This document shows, piece by piece, positions 17,332-24,855 of a stretch of DNA of 38,800 nt. The notes beneath the pieces are model-generated. The model was not told the DNA's origin, did no database searches, and saw only the letters and a list, made by a program, of their open reading frames with translations. A program made the translations under genes and the position numbers. Every line of letters begins with the position of its first letter. The first letter of the stretch is position 1. The DNA comes from a virus, in IMG/VR virus record IMGVR_UViG_3300025141_016326, positions 1 to 38,800 of that record. One strand, given 5' to 3'.

Positions 17332-18342
17332 ATGTCCCTAGACTATCTTAATTTAGAGATACCAGAAAATTTTAATGAGTATTGTCTTATTTTTAAAAAT
17401 AATCATAGTAAGATTTATGCTAATTTAATGCCTAAGTGCGGTACAATGTATGTTAGACAGGCAATGTATAATTCAGGAATCTGGAAAACAAATCACCTTC
17501 AACCGGGAACAGATTCATTTTTAGTAAGGAAAAATAATCATCCAGGTGTCTCAATCTTATTATCTCAGGAGCAAGAAGACTTTGCCAACAAGTCAGAGAT
17601 GAGAGTTGATCAGATTAAGGGGCTAATAGATAAAGGACATCTTTGCCCGACTGAAGGTCCGATTCTAAGGGGAGATCACTATATATGCTCTGACTTAAAC
17701 GGACCTTCTTCAGTTATATCTGATAGTGGTGTTGCAAGAGCCTGGAATAGAGATCAAACTAAAATATTTAAAAAAAGACTATTTTGGTTTTCTGTTTTAA
17801 GAAATCCATTTAATTTACTTGTAACTTACTTTACCTTTGGATGGCCGTGGAATAGAAATAGTAATCAAAAAATATTTAGTAGTTTTGATTATTTTATTGA
17901 ATCATATTGTGATCTAGATTATAAATGGCCTGTTGCAAATAATAAGAATTTTTTATTTTTTCCAATATTTGACAACAAGGACAACTGCAGGTGTCCAATT
18001 TTATTTAGACTAGAGTTTATAGATTTTTGTCTGGAGGCTCTTTCTTTACAGTTTGGTTATAAATTTATAAAACCAGAATTGACTAAATCTTCTAGACCGC
18101 CTGGGTCTAGTATAGACAAGTGGAAGTCGTACTATAGTGAAAAGCTTTTTGATCTTGTTTCTAAAAAATGCAAAAGAGAACTATTGGCATTTGGATATGA
18201 TTTTGACGGAATCAAAAAAAATGATAAGAGAAAGATTATTGACTCTTCAAATATAAAATACAGTATTAAAGAAGATAAATTATCTATATTGCCCTATAGA
18301 AGGGAATTAATCTTTAAATCACTGGAGGGATTTCATGAGTAA
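17332..18342 (+). CDS. Sulfotransferase-like protein
   Basis: A 336-residue protein with the two PAPS-binding elements of the sulfotransferase superfamily. MPKCGTMYVRQA (33-44) matches the 5'-phosphosulfate-binding PKSGTxx(L/V) loop, with cysteine in place of serine. FWFSVLRNPFNLLVTYF (151-167) matches the 3'-phosphate-binding RxPxxxxxSxY element, with T in the serine position. The C-terminal region, with WKSYYSEKLFDLVSKKCKRELLAFGYDF, matches the usual terminal helix where the enzyme ends with an x-x-x-x-Y-x-x-D/E-L-x-x-F-G-Y pattern. It would transfer sulfate from PAPS to a sugar hydroxyl or amine. It overlaps the next gene by eight bases. PAPS would have to come from the host. Confidence 0.7.
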   Translation: MSLDYLNLEIPENFNEYCLIFKNNHSKIYANLMPKCGTMYVRQAMYNSGIWKTNHLQPGTDSFLVRKNNHPGVSILLSQEQEDFANKSEMRVDQIKGLIDKGHLCPTEGPILRGDHYICSDLNGPSSVISDSGVARAWNRDQTKIFKKRLFWFSVLRNPFNLLVTYFTFGWPWNRNSNQKIFSSFDYFIESYCDLDYKWPVANNKNFLFFPIFDNKDNCRCPILFRLEFIDFCLEALSLQFGYKFIKPELTKSSRPPGSSIDKWKSYYSEKLFDLVSKKCKRELLAFGYDFDGIKKNDKRKIIDSSNIKYSIKEDKLSILPYRRELIFKSLEGFHE

Positions 18343-19039
18343 GATTTTTTGTGTTATACAGGCTCGATTGACTTCGAAAAGATTTCCAAATAAAATATTT
18401 CAAAAAATAGGAAAAAGATTAGCCATAGAGCATGTTCTTAGTTCTTGTAAAGATTCTATTTCAGAAAAGGTTCTACTTGTAGTTCCAAAAGATCAAAAAG
18501 AAATATTTGAAAACCAGCTAAGTTCAATCTATAATAGTAAAAAGATTTCTATACACGGGGGATCTGAAGACAATGTTTTAGACAGGTATCAGACAAGCCT
18601 AGAAGAAGAAGGCTGTCAAGAAGAAGATATAGTTGTTAGAATAACATCAGATTGCTTTTTAATAAGCCCTATCTTTATTGATAGATCAGTAAGCTATTTT
18701 AAAGAAAAGACTTTCGACTATATTAACAATAGCACGGTTACAAGAGTTTTATCTGCAGACAATCCCGATGATTATCAGACTGATACAGACACGCCGGATG
18801 GATTTAATGTAGAAGTTTTTAACTTTAGATCTCTAATCGAAGCTCACAATAATGCTACCAGCCAATACGATATTGAGCATGTCACACCCTGGATTAAGAG
18901 AAATAAGAAGTGTAGTGTCTTTAATACTGGAAAGATATCATTAACTGGGAAGTTTTCTGTTGATACTCCAGAAGATCTTGAAATAGTCAGGGCTCTCCAC
19001 ACTCTCATAGAGAACAATAGAATATCTTTTGAGGTATAG
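18335..19039 (+). CDS. SpsF-like cytidylyltransferase (NTP transferase)
   Basis: The 234-residue protein belongs to the cytidylyltransferase family that includes SpsF and CMP-nonulosonate synthetases. It starts IFCVIQARLTSKRFPNK, in which QARLxSxRFPxK (residues 9-20) is the nucleotide-binding signature. GGSEDNVLDRYQ and RITSDCFLI follow at the spacing seen in this family, and the aspartate in SDCF is the expected metal ligand. TDTPDGFNVEVF and EHVTPW are further SpsF-type segments. In a cluster with a NeuB-type synthase the simplest role is activation of the nine-carbon sugar as a CMP-sugar. CTGGAGGG upstream of the ATG is the strongest ribosome site in this region. It overlaps the sulfotransferase-like gene by eight bases. 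Confidence 0.82.
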   Translation: MSKIFCVIQARLTSKRFPNKIFQKIGKRLAIEHVLSSCKDSISEKVLLVVPKDQKEIFENQLSSIYNSKKISIHGGSEDNVLDRYQTSLEEEGCQEEDIVVRITSDCFLISPIFIDRSVSYFKEKTFDYINNSTVTRVLSADNPDDYQTDTDTPDGFNVEVFNFRSLIEAHNNATSQYDIEHVTPWIKRNKKCSVFNTGKISLTGKFSVDTPEDLEIVRALHTLIENNRISFEV

Positions 19040-19040
19040 C

Positions 19041-19850
19041 GTGAGATTTTGCATTGTTGGATACGGAAGCATAGGAAGGCGACATCACTCAGTACTTTCT
19101 TCTATTTTTTCTAATTCCTCTTTTGATATAGTTGATTTAAACACAGAGCTAAAAATAGAAGATTGTATCCATAGTGAGTATGATGTTTTAATAATTACAA
19201 CTCCCACTTCTTCTCACCTGGATGTTCTTTCTAGATTTTCTAAAATCAATAGATTGATCTTTATTGAAAAGCCTTTAGATATTTCATCTAAAAAAATTAA
19301 AAAATTTATGGGAGATGTTGATCACAGAAAAGTTCATGTTGGATGTAACCTTAGATTTACTAATGCTTACAGAGATCTTCAAGACATATCGCATAGAGTA
19401 AAAATCGCTAATATTATATCAATGTCGTATCTGCCAGATTGGAGAAAGGGAGATCACAGAGAGAAATATAGCTCTATAATATCGCAGGGCGGCGGCGCTC
19501 TTTTGGATTTTATTCATGAGCCTGATTATGCTTTCTCTTTATTTGGGATGCCTAATTCTTGTCATGTGTTAGAAAAGAGGCTATTTGATATAACAGTTGA
19601 CTCTAATGACACTTGCTCTATGGTCTGGGAATACAATGATAAAATTATTAATTTTTTACTTTCTTATGGAAGTAAAAAATACACTAGAAGTTGCCAGGTC
19701 ATATCAGACGACAGTGAATTGACTAGTATCAATTTTTCTTTAGAAGATATTAATAAATCCTATGAAAATCAGTGGAGGCATATTTTAAAAAACGGTCCTG
19801 TAAATACATACGAAGACTGTTTAAGATTATATCATAAAATAGGATTATAG
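19041..19850 (+). CDS. Gfo/Idh/MocA-family oxidoreductase (GTG start)
   Basis: This 269-residue protein starts RFCIVGYGSIGRRHH, the NAD(P)-binding GxGxxGxxH element of the Gfo/Idh/MocA family. ITTPTSSH (around 52-59) and IEKPLD (75-80), with the EKP motif, confirm the family. The C-terminal domain, with DWRKGDHREKYSSIISQGGG and LLDFIHEPDY, carries the usual substrate-binding H/D residues. These enzymes oxidise or reduce hydroxyl/keto groups of sugars. An in-frame TTG at 19029 exists, but GTG at 19041 sits six bases after a GAGG ribosome site and gives the expected N-terminus. The length is shorter than the typical 330-390 residues, so the C-terminal domain is trimmed. It lies between the cytidylyltransferase and the aminotransferase. 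Confidence 0.8.
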   Translation: MRFCIVGYGSIGRRHHSVLSSIFSNSSFDIVDLNTELKIEDCIHSEYDVLIITTPTSSHLDVLSRFSKINRLIFIEKPLDISSKKIKKFMGDVDHRKVHVGCNLRFTNAYRDLQDISHRVKIANIISMSYLPDWRKGDHREKYSSIISQGGGALLDFIHEPDYAFSLFGMPNSCHVLEKRLFDITVDSNDTCSMVWEYNDKIINFLLSYGSKKYTRSCQVISDDSELTSINFSLEDINKSYENQWRHILKNGPVNTYEDCLRLYHKIGL

Positions 19851-19852
19851 AT

Positions 19853-21103
19853 ATGAAACAAGAAGATCTCTGGGCTAACGCTTTATCACTTATGCCTCGC
19901 GGAACCCAGACAATGAGTAAGTGCCCAGATCAATTTGTTGACGGGGTTTATCCAAAATTTGCAGACAGGGCTGAGGGTGCCTATATTTGGGATCATAAAG
20001 GTAATAAATATTTAGACTTTATGTGCGGCCTCGGCCCAATTATACTAGGATACAATCATGAACCAACAAACAGAGCTGTAAGAGAACAGCTAGAAAAGGG
20101 AATTATATTTTCTTTGCCTACAGTTCTTGAGCAAGAACTGGCCAGTCTTATGATTGAATCCATACCCTGCGCTGAACAGGTTAGGTTTGGAAAGAATGGA
20201 ACTGATGTTGACCTTGCTGCTGTTAGAATTGCTAGATCGTATACTGGAAGAGAGCATATTGCCAAATGTGGATATCATGGCTGGGGAGACTGGCATGCAA
20301 TTAGTCTTAGATCATATGGTGTCCCTGAATCTCTAGGTGAAATAATTCACGAATTTGAATATAACAATCTCGAAAGCCTAGAGAGAATATTAAAAAATCA
20401 CGAATGTGCTGCTGTTATAATGGAAGCTCAGGCTCTTACACCTCCAAAGGATGGATTTCTTCAAGGTGTTAAAGATCTTTGTAAGTCACATGGTGCTCTT
20501 CTAATTTTTGATGAGGTTGTAACAGGATTTCGATGGGATATCGGTGGTGCTCAGTCACACTATGGAGTAACACCTGACCTGGCGTGCTTTGGAAAGGCAA
20601 TGGCAAATGGATTGCCCATATCTGCTATAGCTGGAAAAAAAGAGTATATGAAAGAGCTTGATCATATCTTCTTTTCAATGACATTTGGCGGTGAGTGTCT
20701 TTCCCTTGCAGCAGCTATAGCAACCATTAAAGAGCTTAAGAATAAAGAATATAGTCATATTTGGGATCTAGGAAGAAGATTTGAAGAAGGAATGAACCTG
20801 CTTTCAAGACAGTATGACCTTTCTATAAATTTTGCAGGATCTGGGCCAAGACATAATCTTACATTTTCAGAAGATCACAAAGATCCATCAGGAATGAAAG
20901 ATCTTTTTTATCAAGAAATGGTAAAGAGGGGTGTTTTGTTTTCTAATGTCCTTTATATAAGTTTTGCTCATACAAAGCTAGATATAGAGTTTACACTAAA
21001 TGCTGCTGAAGAATCTTTTAAGACTGTTAAAGAAAATATTGACAATATTGATTCTGTCCTTGAGGGAAAGAGGTCAGTTTCTGTTTTTAGGAAAAATACG
21101 TGA
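19853..21103 (+). CDS. Class III aminotransferase (glutamate-1-semialdehyde aminotransferase-like)
   Basis: A 416-residue PLP enzyme of fold type I. GTQTMSKCPD near the N-terminus, DHKGNKYLDFMCGLGPIILGY (47-67) and FGKNGTDVDLAAVRIAR (112-128) match glutamate-1-semialdehyde 2,1-aminomutase and related class III aminotransferases. IFDEVVTGFR (218-227) carries the PLP-pyridine aspartate D220, and K248 in CFGKAMANGLPISA forms the Schiff base. In this cluster it is more likely to aminate a keto-sugar than to serve heme synthesis. Known PseC/LegC-type sugar aminotransferases belong to the DegT family, so a class III enzyme here is different. Its end overlaps the neuB-like start (GTGA). Confidence 0.85.
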   Translation: MKQEDLWANALSLMPRGTQTMSKCPDQFVDGVYPKFADRAEGAYIWDHKGNKYLDFMCGLGPIILGYNHEPTNRAVREQLEKGIIFSLPTVLEQELASLMIESIPCAEQVRFGKNGTDVDLAAVRIARSYTGREHIAKCGYHGWGDWHAISLRSYGVPESLGEIIHEFEYNNLESLERILKNHECAAVIMEAQALTPPKDGFLQGVKDLCKSHGALLIFDEVVTGFRWDIGGAQSHYGVTPDLACFGKAMANGLPISAIAGKKEYMKELDHIFFSMTFGGECLSLAAAIATIKELKNKEYSHIWDLGRRFEEGMNLLSRQYDLSINFAGSGPRHNLTFSEDHKDPSGMKDLFYQEMVKRGVLFSNVLYISFAHTKLDIEFTLNAAEESFKTVKENIDNIDSVLEGKRSVSVFRKNT

Positions 21104-22125
21104 AAACATTTGTCATAGCTGAGGCTGGTGCTAATCACAATAGAGATTGGAAAATTGCTAAGGGCCTTATAGAAAGTGCTGCTAAGTCAGGCTCAGATGC
21201 TGTAAAGTTCCAAACATATTCCTCAGAGACACTTTACGCTAAAAATACACCTGACTTTGCAGGCTATACAGATATTAATCAGTTAATAAAAGACATTGAG
21301 CTTCCTAGATCTTGGCAAAAAGATCTAAAGCTGCTTTGTGATGACTGCGGAGTAGAGTTTATGTCTACTCCTTTTGATGAAAAGGCAGTTGATGAGCTTT
21401 ATGAAATCGGAGTCAAGAGATTTAAGATAGCTGGATTTGAAGCTACAGATCCAAGAATTGTTCAATGTGTTGCTAGAACGGGTTTACCAATGATAATAAC
21501 ATCTGGTATTAAGTGCGACATCCCTATGATGAAAAATATTTTAGAATGGATTCAGGACGTTAATCCAGAAGCAGACGTAACGTTTCTACATGGAAATCAC
21601 GCTTACCCAACACCGATTTCACAGATATGTCTAGGTCAGATAGGAGTTCTTAAAAGCACTTCTTTTTCTATTCCTGTTAAGATTGGAATATCTGATCACA
21701 CTAGGGGAATATTAATTCCGCCTGTAGCTGTAGCTCTCGGAGCAGAAGTTGTTGAGAAGCATTTTACATTAGACAGAAATATGGAAGGCCCAGATCATCC
21801 ATTCGCGATCCAGCCGCTTGAGCTATCTATAATGGTTCAGAACATTAGATCAGTGGAAAAATCCATGGGTATTAGAGAAAGTAAAGTTTCTGAGAGTGAA
21901 TCTAGTTTTGTTCATGCAACAAGATCAGTAGTAACAAAAAGGCCACTAAAGAAAGGTGAGAGGCTTTCAAGAGAAAATATAACAACAATGAGACCGTGGT
22001 TCGAAGACTCTATTCCAGCTTCAGGCTATCTAGAGATAATAAATGGCAATATTTTTATTCAGAAAGATATTGATTCAGGGACTATTTTAAAACTGTCTGA
22101 CATCTTTGAGAATAAAAATGACTAA
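21100..22125 (+). CDS. neuB: NeuB-family nonulosonate synthase (GTG start)
   Basis: The 341-residue protein condenses phosphoenolpyruvate with a hexosamine-derived aldehyde to make a nine-carbon acid (sialic, legionaminic or pseudaminic type). The TIM barrel starts FVIAEAGANHN (4-14) and has VKFQTY (35-40), FMSTPFDE, FKIAGFEATD, FLHGNHAYPTP, IGISDHT and VEKHFTLDR, all conserved in NeuB/PseI/LegI/SpsE. The last 65 residues form an antifreeze-like SAF domain: TRSVVTKRPLKKGERLSREN leads into the closing strand. Length is normal. It starts with GTG in a GTGA overlap with the aminotransferase stop. The exact sugar cannot be fixed by motifs, so the symbol denotes the family. Confidence 0.88.
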   Translation: MKTFVIAEAGANHNRDWKIAKGLIESAAKSGSDAVKFQTYSSETLYAKNTPDFAGYTDINQLIKDIELPRSWQKDLKLLCDDCGVEFMSTPFDEKAVDELYEIGVKRFKIAGFEATDPRIVQCVARTGLPMIITSGIKCDIPMMKNILEWIQDVNPEADVTFLHGNHAYPTPISQICLGQIGVLKSTSFSIPVKIGISDHTRGILIPPVAVALGAEVVEKHFTLDRNMEGPDHPFAIQPLELSIMVQNIRSVEKSMGIRESKVSESESSFVHATRSVVTKRPLKKGERLSRENITTMRPWFEDSIPASGYLEIINGNIFIQKDIDSGTILKLSDIFENKND

Positions 22126-22795
22126 TTGTATATTTGTCTCTAAGAACAATGAATGGTCAGATTTTCTCTACAAAAGGCTTTCTAACAGTAGTGAAGTTGT
22201 CACCTGGATAAGAATATCAAATATAGATGAGATTCCATTTATAAAAGATCTTAATCCAGACTGGATTTTCTTTTTTCACTGGTCTCACATCGTCTCTAGA
22301 GAGATATGGTCTTCTTATAAGTGTGTTGTTTTGCATACATCTAACCTGCCTCTGGGAAGAGGGGGAAGCCCGATACAGAATCAAATAATGGATAAGGTTA
22401 TTAGCTCAAAGGTCAACGCAATAGAAATGACTGGCCAAGTTGATTCTGGAGGTGTATATTGTTCCAGTGAAATCACACTTCAGGGAAGTCTAAGAGATAT
22501 ATGGATGACAATTGGATCTCAATCTTTTAATCTAATACAGAAATGCATTAAAGAAAATCCGACTCCCATTTGTCAAGATGCAGAATCTGATATGAAAGTC
22601 TATAGAAGAAGAAAGAATTCTAGTCTTAATCTTAATTGTGAAATTTCTAATGTATATGATCAAATTAGAATGCTAGATGGAGAAGGATATCTAAATTCAA
22701 ATATAAAAATAGGAAATTTTGTTATAGAATTTTCTAGAGCTGGATTTGATAATAGGGGAGATTTGATTTGCGATGCTAGGTTTAGAAAGATATAA
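22118..22795 (+). CDS. Sugar N-formyltransferase-like protein
   Basis: A 225-residue protein of the formyltransferase fold (methionyl-tRNA formyltransferase relatives). VLHTSNLPLGRGGSPIQ (71-87) matches the catalytic loop with H73, and QVDSGGVY (107-114) contains the catalytic aspartate D109. The asparagine that usually sits two residues before the histidine is a valine, as far as I recall a common substitution in the HxTDLPxGRGGSPLQ subgroup found in flagellar and surface nonulosonate clusters. It would add a formyl group from N10-formyl-tetrahydrofolate to an amino-sugar. A TTG at 22106 is in frame, but ATG 22118 is preferred and overlaps the neuB-like stop. It overlaps the next gene by 23 bases. 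Confidence 0.75.
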   Translation: MTNCIFVSKNNEWSDFLYKRLSNSSEVVTWIRISNIDEIPFIKDLNPDWIFFFHWSHIVSREIWSSYKCVVLHTSNLPLGRGGSPIQNQIMDKVISSKVNAIEMTGQVDSGGVYCSSEITLQGSLRDIWMTIGSQSFNLIQKCIKENPTPICQDAESDMKVYRRRKNSSLNLNCEISNVYDQIRMLDGEGYLNSNIKIGNFVIEFSRAGFDNRGDLICDARFRKI

Positions 22796-23444
22796 AAATG
22801 TTTTAGTTTTAGCTGCTCATCCCGATGATGAGACACTAGGGTGCGGCGGAACAATTGCCAAACTTTCATCTCTTGGATCTTGTGTTAGACTCTTGACATT
22901 TACAGACGGAGTTAGCTCCCGAGAACCTGGACAAAGAACATCTCAGCTTTCTCAGGTTTCTCATGCTTTGGGAATATTTGAATATAAATCTTTTAATTTT
23001 CCTGATAATAAAATGGATTCAGTCCCTCTTTTAGACGTTGTGAAGAAGATAGAATTTTATATTTCTGATAAAGATATTAGACCTGATCTAGTACTAACCC
23101 ACTCTCCTTTTTGCTTGAACATCGATCATAGAATTGTATATAATGCAACTATAACTGCATTTAGAGGTTTAAATATTTTTAGTCCTATAAAGATAATGTC
23201 ATATGAGGTTCCCTCTTCTTCTGAGTGGATGCCGATGTCTAGGTTTGTTCCAAACTGCTATGTCAATATTGAATCTCAATTAGAAGATAAAATTAATGCA
23301 TTATCATTCTATAAAGATGAGATGAGAGATCATCCTCATCCTAGATCTTTTGATAATGTTAAAAGACTAGCAGCAGTCTATGGTTCTGAATGTGGCCTGG
23401 AGTTTGCTGAAAGATTTATGATCATTAGAGAGGTAGTCAAGTGA
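22773..23444 (+). CDS. PIG-L/LmbE family N-deacetylase
   Basis: This 223-residue protein is a PIG-L-type zinc deacetylase. AHPDDETLGCGGT (15-27) holds the H-x-D-D zinc site, and LNIDHRIVYNAT (115-126) supplies the third zinc ligand H119. Family members remove acetyl groups from GlcNAc-containing substrates such as GlcNAc-inositol or nucleotide sugars. In this position it could expose an amine that the formyltransferase or acetyltransferase next to it then modifies. It overlaps the formyltransferase gene by 23 bases and the acetyltransferase start by four bases (GTGA). No membrane segment is present. Confidence 0.85.
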   Translation: MLGLERYKNVLVLAAHPDDETLGCGGTIAKLSSLGSCVRLLTFTDGVSSREPGQRTSQLSQVSHALGIFEYKSFNFPDNKMDSVPLLDVVKKIEFYISDKDIRPDLVLTHSPFCLNIDHRIVYNATITAFRGLNIFSPIKIMSYEVPSSSEWMPMSRFVPNCYVNIESQLEDKINALSFYKDEMRDHPHPRSFDNVKRLAAVYGSECGLEFAERFMIIREVVK

Positions 23445-23974
23445 TTAAGGGAGAAAAGTGTTTTCTTACAGCTGTTAATCCAGATTCAATAGAGACATTG
23501 AGAAGCTGGAGAAATAACCCAAATCTAAGAAGATACTTTAGAGAGTTTAGAGAAATTAGCAAGCCGATGCAGGATAGCTGGTATAAAAATAGGGTTCTAA
23601 ATAATCCAAATCAGTTTGATTTTGAAATTCACGACAAAGAATCCGGAGGATTAATTGGGCACTGTGGTCTTTACTATGTTAACTGGGTTAACAGAGCAGC
23701 TGAGTTCACCATATACGTCGGCGACTTTAATTTTAGAGGAATGGGAATAGGAAGTGATGCCCTTAGAACATTGATAAAGTATGGCTTTAATGATTTAAAT
23801 CTAAATAGAATATGGTGTGAAGTCTATTCTAACAATGAGGCTATTCACATTTATGAAAAGCTTGGTTTTATTAAAGAAGGTGTTATGAGAGACCAGTATT
23901 ACAATGAAGGAAGATATTGGGATAGCACTATTTTATCAATGCTTAAGAGCGACTGGAATAGAGAAGATTCGTAG
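23441..23974 (+). CDS. GNAT-family N-acetyltransferase (RimL/PseH-like, GTG start)
   Basis: A 177-residue GNAT protein. FRGMGIGSDALRTLIKYGF (98-116) is the acetyl-CoA pyrophosphate loop and following helix. NRIWCEVYSNNEAIHIYEKLGF (122-143) and EGVMRDQYYNEGRYWD are the C-terminal GNAT motif and the signature of the RimJ/RimL branch that includes PseH and SpsD-like sugar acetyltransferases. The beginning, IKGEKCFLTAV and then SWRNNPNLRRYFRE, is also typical. It would acetylate an amino-sugar using acetyl-CoA. The GTG start overlaps the deacetylase stop in a GTGA. With neighbouring PseB-like, aminotransferase and NeuB genes, an amino-sugar substrate is most likely. Confidence 0.85.
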   Translation: MIKGEKCFLTAVNPDSIETLRSWRNNPNLRRYFREFREISKPMQDSWYKNRVLNNPNQFDFEIHDKESGGLIGHCGLYYVNWVNRAAEFTIYVGDFNFRGMGIGSDALRTLIKYGFNDLNLNRIWCEVYSNNEAIHIYEKLGFIKEGVMRDQYYNEGRYWDSTILSMLKSDWNREDS

Positions 23975-23983
23975 GATATTAGA

Positions 23984-24850
23984 ATGAATTGTAAGTATAG
24001 TATAGGAATTATTGGAAACGGATTTGTAGGATCATCAATTGTAGCAGGATTTGGATTGCACGCAAATATAAAAATATATGATAAAAACATTGCTAAGTCT
24101 ATGAATACTATCGAAGAAACTATTAATGATTCTGATTTTATCTTTGTATCTGTTCCAACACCTATGAGAAATGTTACAGGTGGAAAGATTGACTTATTGA
24201 TCATGGATTCCGTCTTTGAAGAGATAAATAGAGTCAACAAGAGAAAAGATAATATTTTTATAGTTAAGTCAACAGTTATTCCTGGAACTGTTGAAAGATA
24301 CGTTAAGATGTATCCTAGTATGAATATTATATTTAGTCCTGAATTTCTGACAGAGAGAGCAGCTAGGTTAGATTTTATTAACACAGCTAGAATAGTTCTA
24401 GGCGGAAAAATGGAGCTACTTGATAAAGCAGAGGACTTGTTCAGAGAGCGGTTTCCTCACACAAAAATTATAAAAACAGATCTTGCTACAGCTCAGTTTA
24501 TAAAATATATGGCAAATTGCTTCTTTTCAGTTAAGCTTTCCTTTATGAATGAAATGCTTCAAGCTGCAGAAGCATATGAAATAGACTGGACTAATGCAAT
24601 CGAGGGATTTATTACAGATGGTAGGATTGGAAATTCACATATCGATGTCCCTGGTCATGATGGGTCTAGGGGTTTCGGAGGAAAATGTTTTCCAAAGGAC
24701 CTCAACGCATTTATCGGATTTTTTGAAGATATAGGTGTGGATCCCACAGTCATGAAAGCTGCTTGGAAAAAGAATTTAGAAATTAGAGATGATCACGACT
24801 GGGCAGAAATAGAGGGCGCTGTAAGTGAAAGTAATAAAGAAGAAGGTTAG
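23984..24850 (+). CDS. UDP-glucose/GDP-mannose dehydrogenase-like protein, short form
   Basis: The 288-residue protein contains the first two domains of UDP-glucose 6-dehydrogenase. GNGFVG (11-16) is the NAD loop, VSVPTP (55-60) and FSPEFLTE (117-124) follow, FIKYMANCFF (172-181) has the conserved lysine and asparagine, and GFGGKCFPKDL (230-240) contains the catalytic cysteine C235. The family usually runs to 390-450 residues with a C-terminal Rossmann-like domain that closes over the nucleotide. That domain is absent here, and the stop is followed within six bases by the next gene. It may be a compact phage form or a truncated one. The expected product is a uronic acid nucleotide. Confidence 0.78.
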   Translation: MNCKYSIGIIGNGFVGSSIVAGFGLHANIKIYDKNIAKSMNTIEETINDSDFIFVSVPTPMRNVTGGKIDLLIMDSVFEEINRVNKRKDNIFIVKSTVIPGTVERYVKMYPSMNIIFSPEFLTERAARLDFINTARIVLGGKMELLDKAEDLFRERFPHTKIIKTDLATAQFIKYMANCFFSVKLSFMNEMLQAAEAYEIDWTNAIEGFITDGRIGNSHIDVPGHDGSRGFGGKCFPKDLNAFIGFFEDIGVDPTVMKAAWKKNLEIRDDHDWAEIEGAVSESNKEEG

Positions 24851-24855
24851 TACAT

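Noticed and set aside
19853-21103. HemL for tetrapyrrole synthesis as a host-metabolism gene
   Set aside because: The family resemblance is real, but tight coupling to neuB and other sugar genes makes a sugar aminotransferase the better reading.
22118-22795. Formyltransferase inactivated by loss of the catalytic asparagine
   Set aside because: The position two before H73 is valine, but the HTSNLPLGRGGSPIQ context matches a subgroup in which, as far as I recall, the asparagine is also replaced, so inactivity cannot be concluded.
23899-24384. Antisense frame of 161 codons with hydrophobic stretches
   Set aside because: It lies opposite well-supported GNAT and dehydrogenase genes, has no ribosome site of note, and its hydrophobicity follows from the complementary codons.
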